This document shows, one piece after another, positions 5,692-5,866 of a stretch of DNA of 5,866 nucleotides. Position numbers and translations under genes: made by a program. Under the pieces are notes generated by a model. It saw only the letters and a program-made list of their open reading frames with translations. It had not been told where the DNA came from and ran no database searches. Position 1 is the first letter of the stretch; each line of letters opens with the position of its first letter. This DNA comes from Spirochaetota bacterium (lineage in GTDB: Bacteria; Spirochaetota; Spirochaetia; Treponematales; Treponemataceae): NCBI GenBank assembly GCA_029571425.1, contig JAKPSR010000058.1, positions 1 to 5,866 of the forward strand. The letters run 5' to 3'.

Positions 5692-5866
5692 TTAGGTGAA
5701 ATCCACGGTTTGGATATAGCATCGCCGGTACTCAAGAGGCGAAAGCCCGGTACACTTCTTAAAAATGCGGGAGAAATGAAATTGATTCTCGAAGCCGAAC
5801 CAATCGGCGATCTCCCCGACGGTTTTGTCCGTCGACATTAAAAGGCCGGACGCGCCCTCAACCTTG
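5692..5866 (-). CDS. AraC-family transcriptional regulator, C-terminal fragment (5' end beyond window)
   Basis: Only the last 57 residues and the stop codon are inside the window. They cover the second helix-turn-helix of an AraC/XylS DNA-binding domain. The family signature is well kept: TVGEIADWFGFENQFHFSRI followed by FKKCTGLSPLEYRR, matching the usual pattern I-A---GF---- (Y/F) F---FKK--G-SP--YR. The sensor part is not visible, so it may be a cupin-type AraC sugar sensor, a YesN-type response regulator with a receiver domain, or a membrane-anchored sensor. It ends 72 bp before the GH5 start on the same strand, so it is a natural candidate for controlling the GH5 and transporter genes. Such regulators are usually activators that respond to the imported sugar; that role here is inference from position. 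Confidence -1.
   Translation of the reverse strand, partial: KVEGASGLLMSTDKTVGEIADWFGFENQFHFSRIFKKCTGLSPLEYRRCYIQTVDFT

Noticed and set aside
5684..5694. TATCCGGTTA as a second LacI-type operator near the regulator stop
   Set aside because: It shares CCGG with the 4536-4551 site but its arms are short and mismatched, and it overlaps the regulator stop codon. It is probably chance.

Overview
The window is one stretch of a bacterial polysaccharide-utilisation locus. Everything I can support as coding lies on the minus strand and reads from right to left. In transcription order it holds: the last 57 residues of an AraC-family regulator; a lipid-anchored GH5 (subfamily-2-like) endo-beta-glucanase; a lipoprotein sugar-binding protein of an ABC importer; its MalF-type and MalG-type permeases; and the first 364 residues of a cytoplasmic GH43 (XynB/subfamily-11-like) beta-xylosidase cut by the left edge. 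No RNA genes, mobile elements, CRISPR arrays or phage genes are visible.

The set describes one pathway. A surface glycanase shortens a beta-1,4-linked plant polysaccharide. A binding protein and two permeases import the oligosaccharides. A cytoplasmic exo-xylosidase breaks them down. The AraC-type regulator upstream is a plausible local controller. No ATPase gene is present, so the importer probably uses a shared MsiK/UgpC-like ATPase encoded elsewhere, or one outside the window.

The control DNA sits in three short gaps. Before the GH5 gene (5620-5691) there is an extended -10-like box and a small inverted repeat. Before the binding-protein gene (4405-4581) there is a strong sigma-70-type promoter (TTGACA, 17 bp, TAATAT). 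A perfect TGTCAAA-N5-TTTGACA palindrome overlaps its -35, a LacI-family-style palindrome lies farther upstream, and a stem-loop lies in the leader. Between the binding protein and the permeases (2916-3144) there is a clear intrinsic terminator (perfect 13-bp stem, T7 tract) and a weak candidate promoter. This layout suggests that the binding protein is made in excess over the permeases.

The organism is a bacterium with roughly 55-60% GC coding DNA. Lipoprotein glycanase and binding protein, an MsiK-style orphan importer and the gene content fit a plant-fibre-degrading gut or rumen bacterium. A spirochaete (Treponema-like) or a clostridial relative are both possible, but this is inference and not resolved by the sequence. 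The locus looks like a good-quality but conventional system. The less ordinary points are the layered regulatory palindromes and the pairing of a cellulase-type GH5 with a xylosidase-type GH43.
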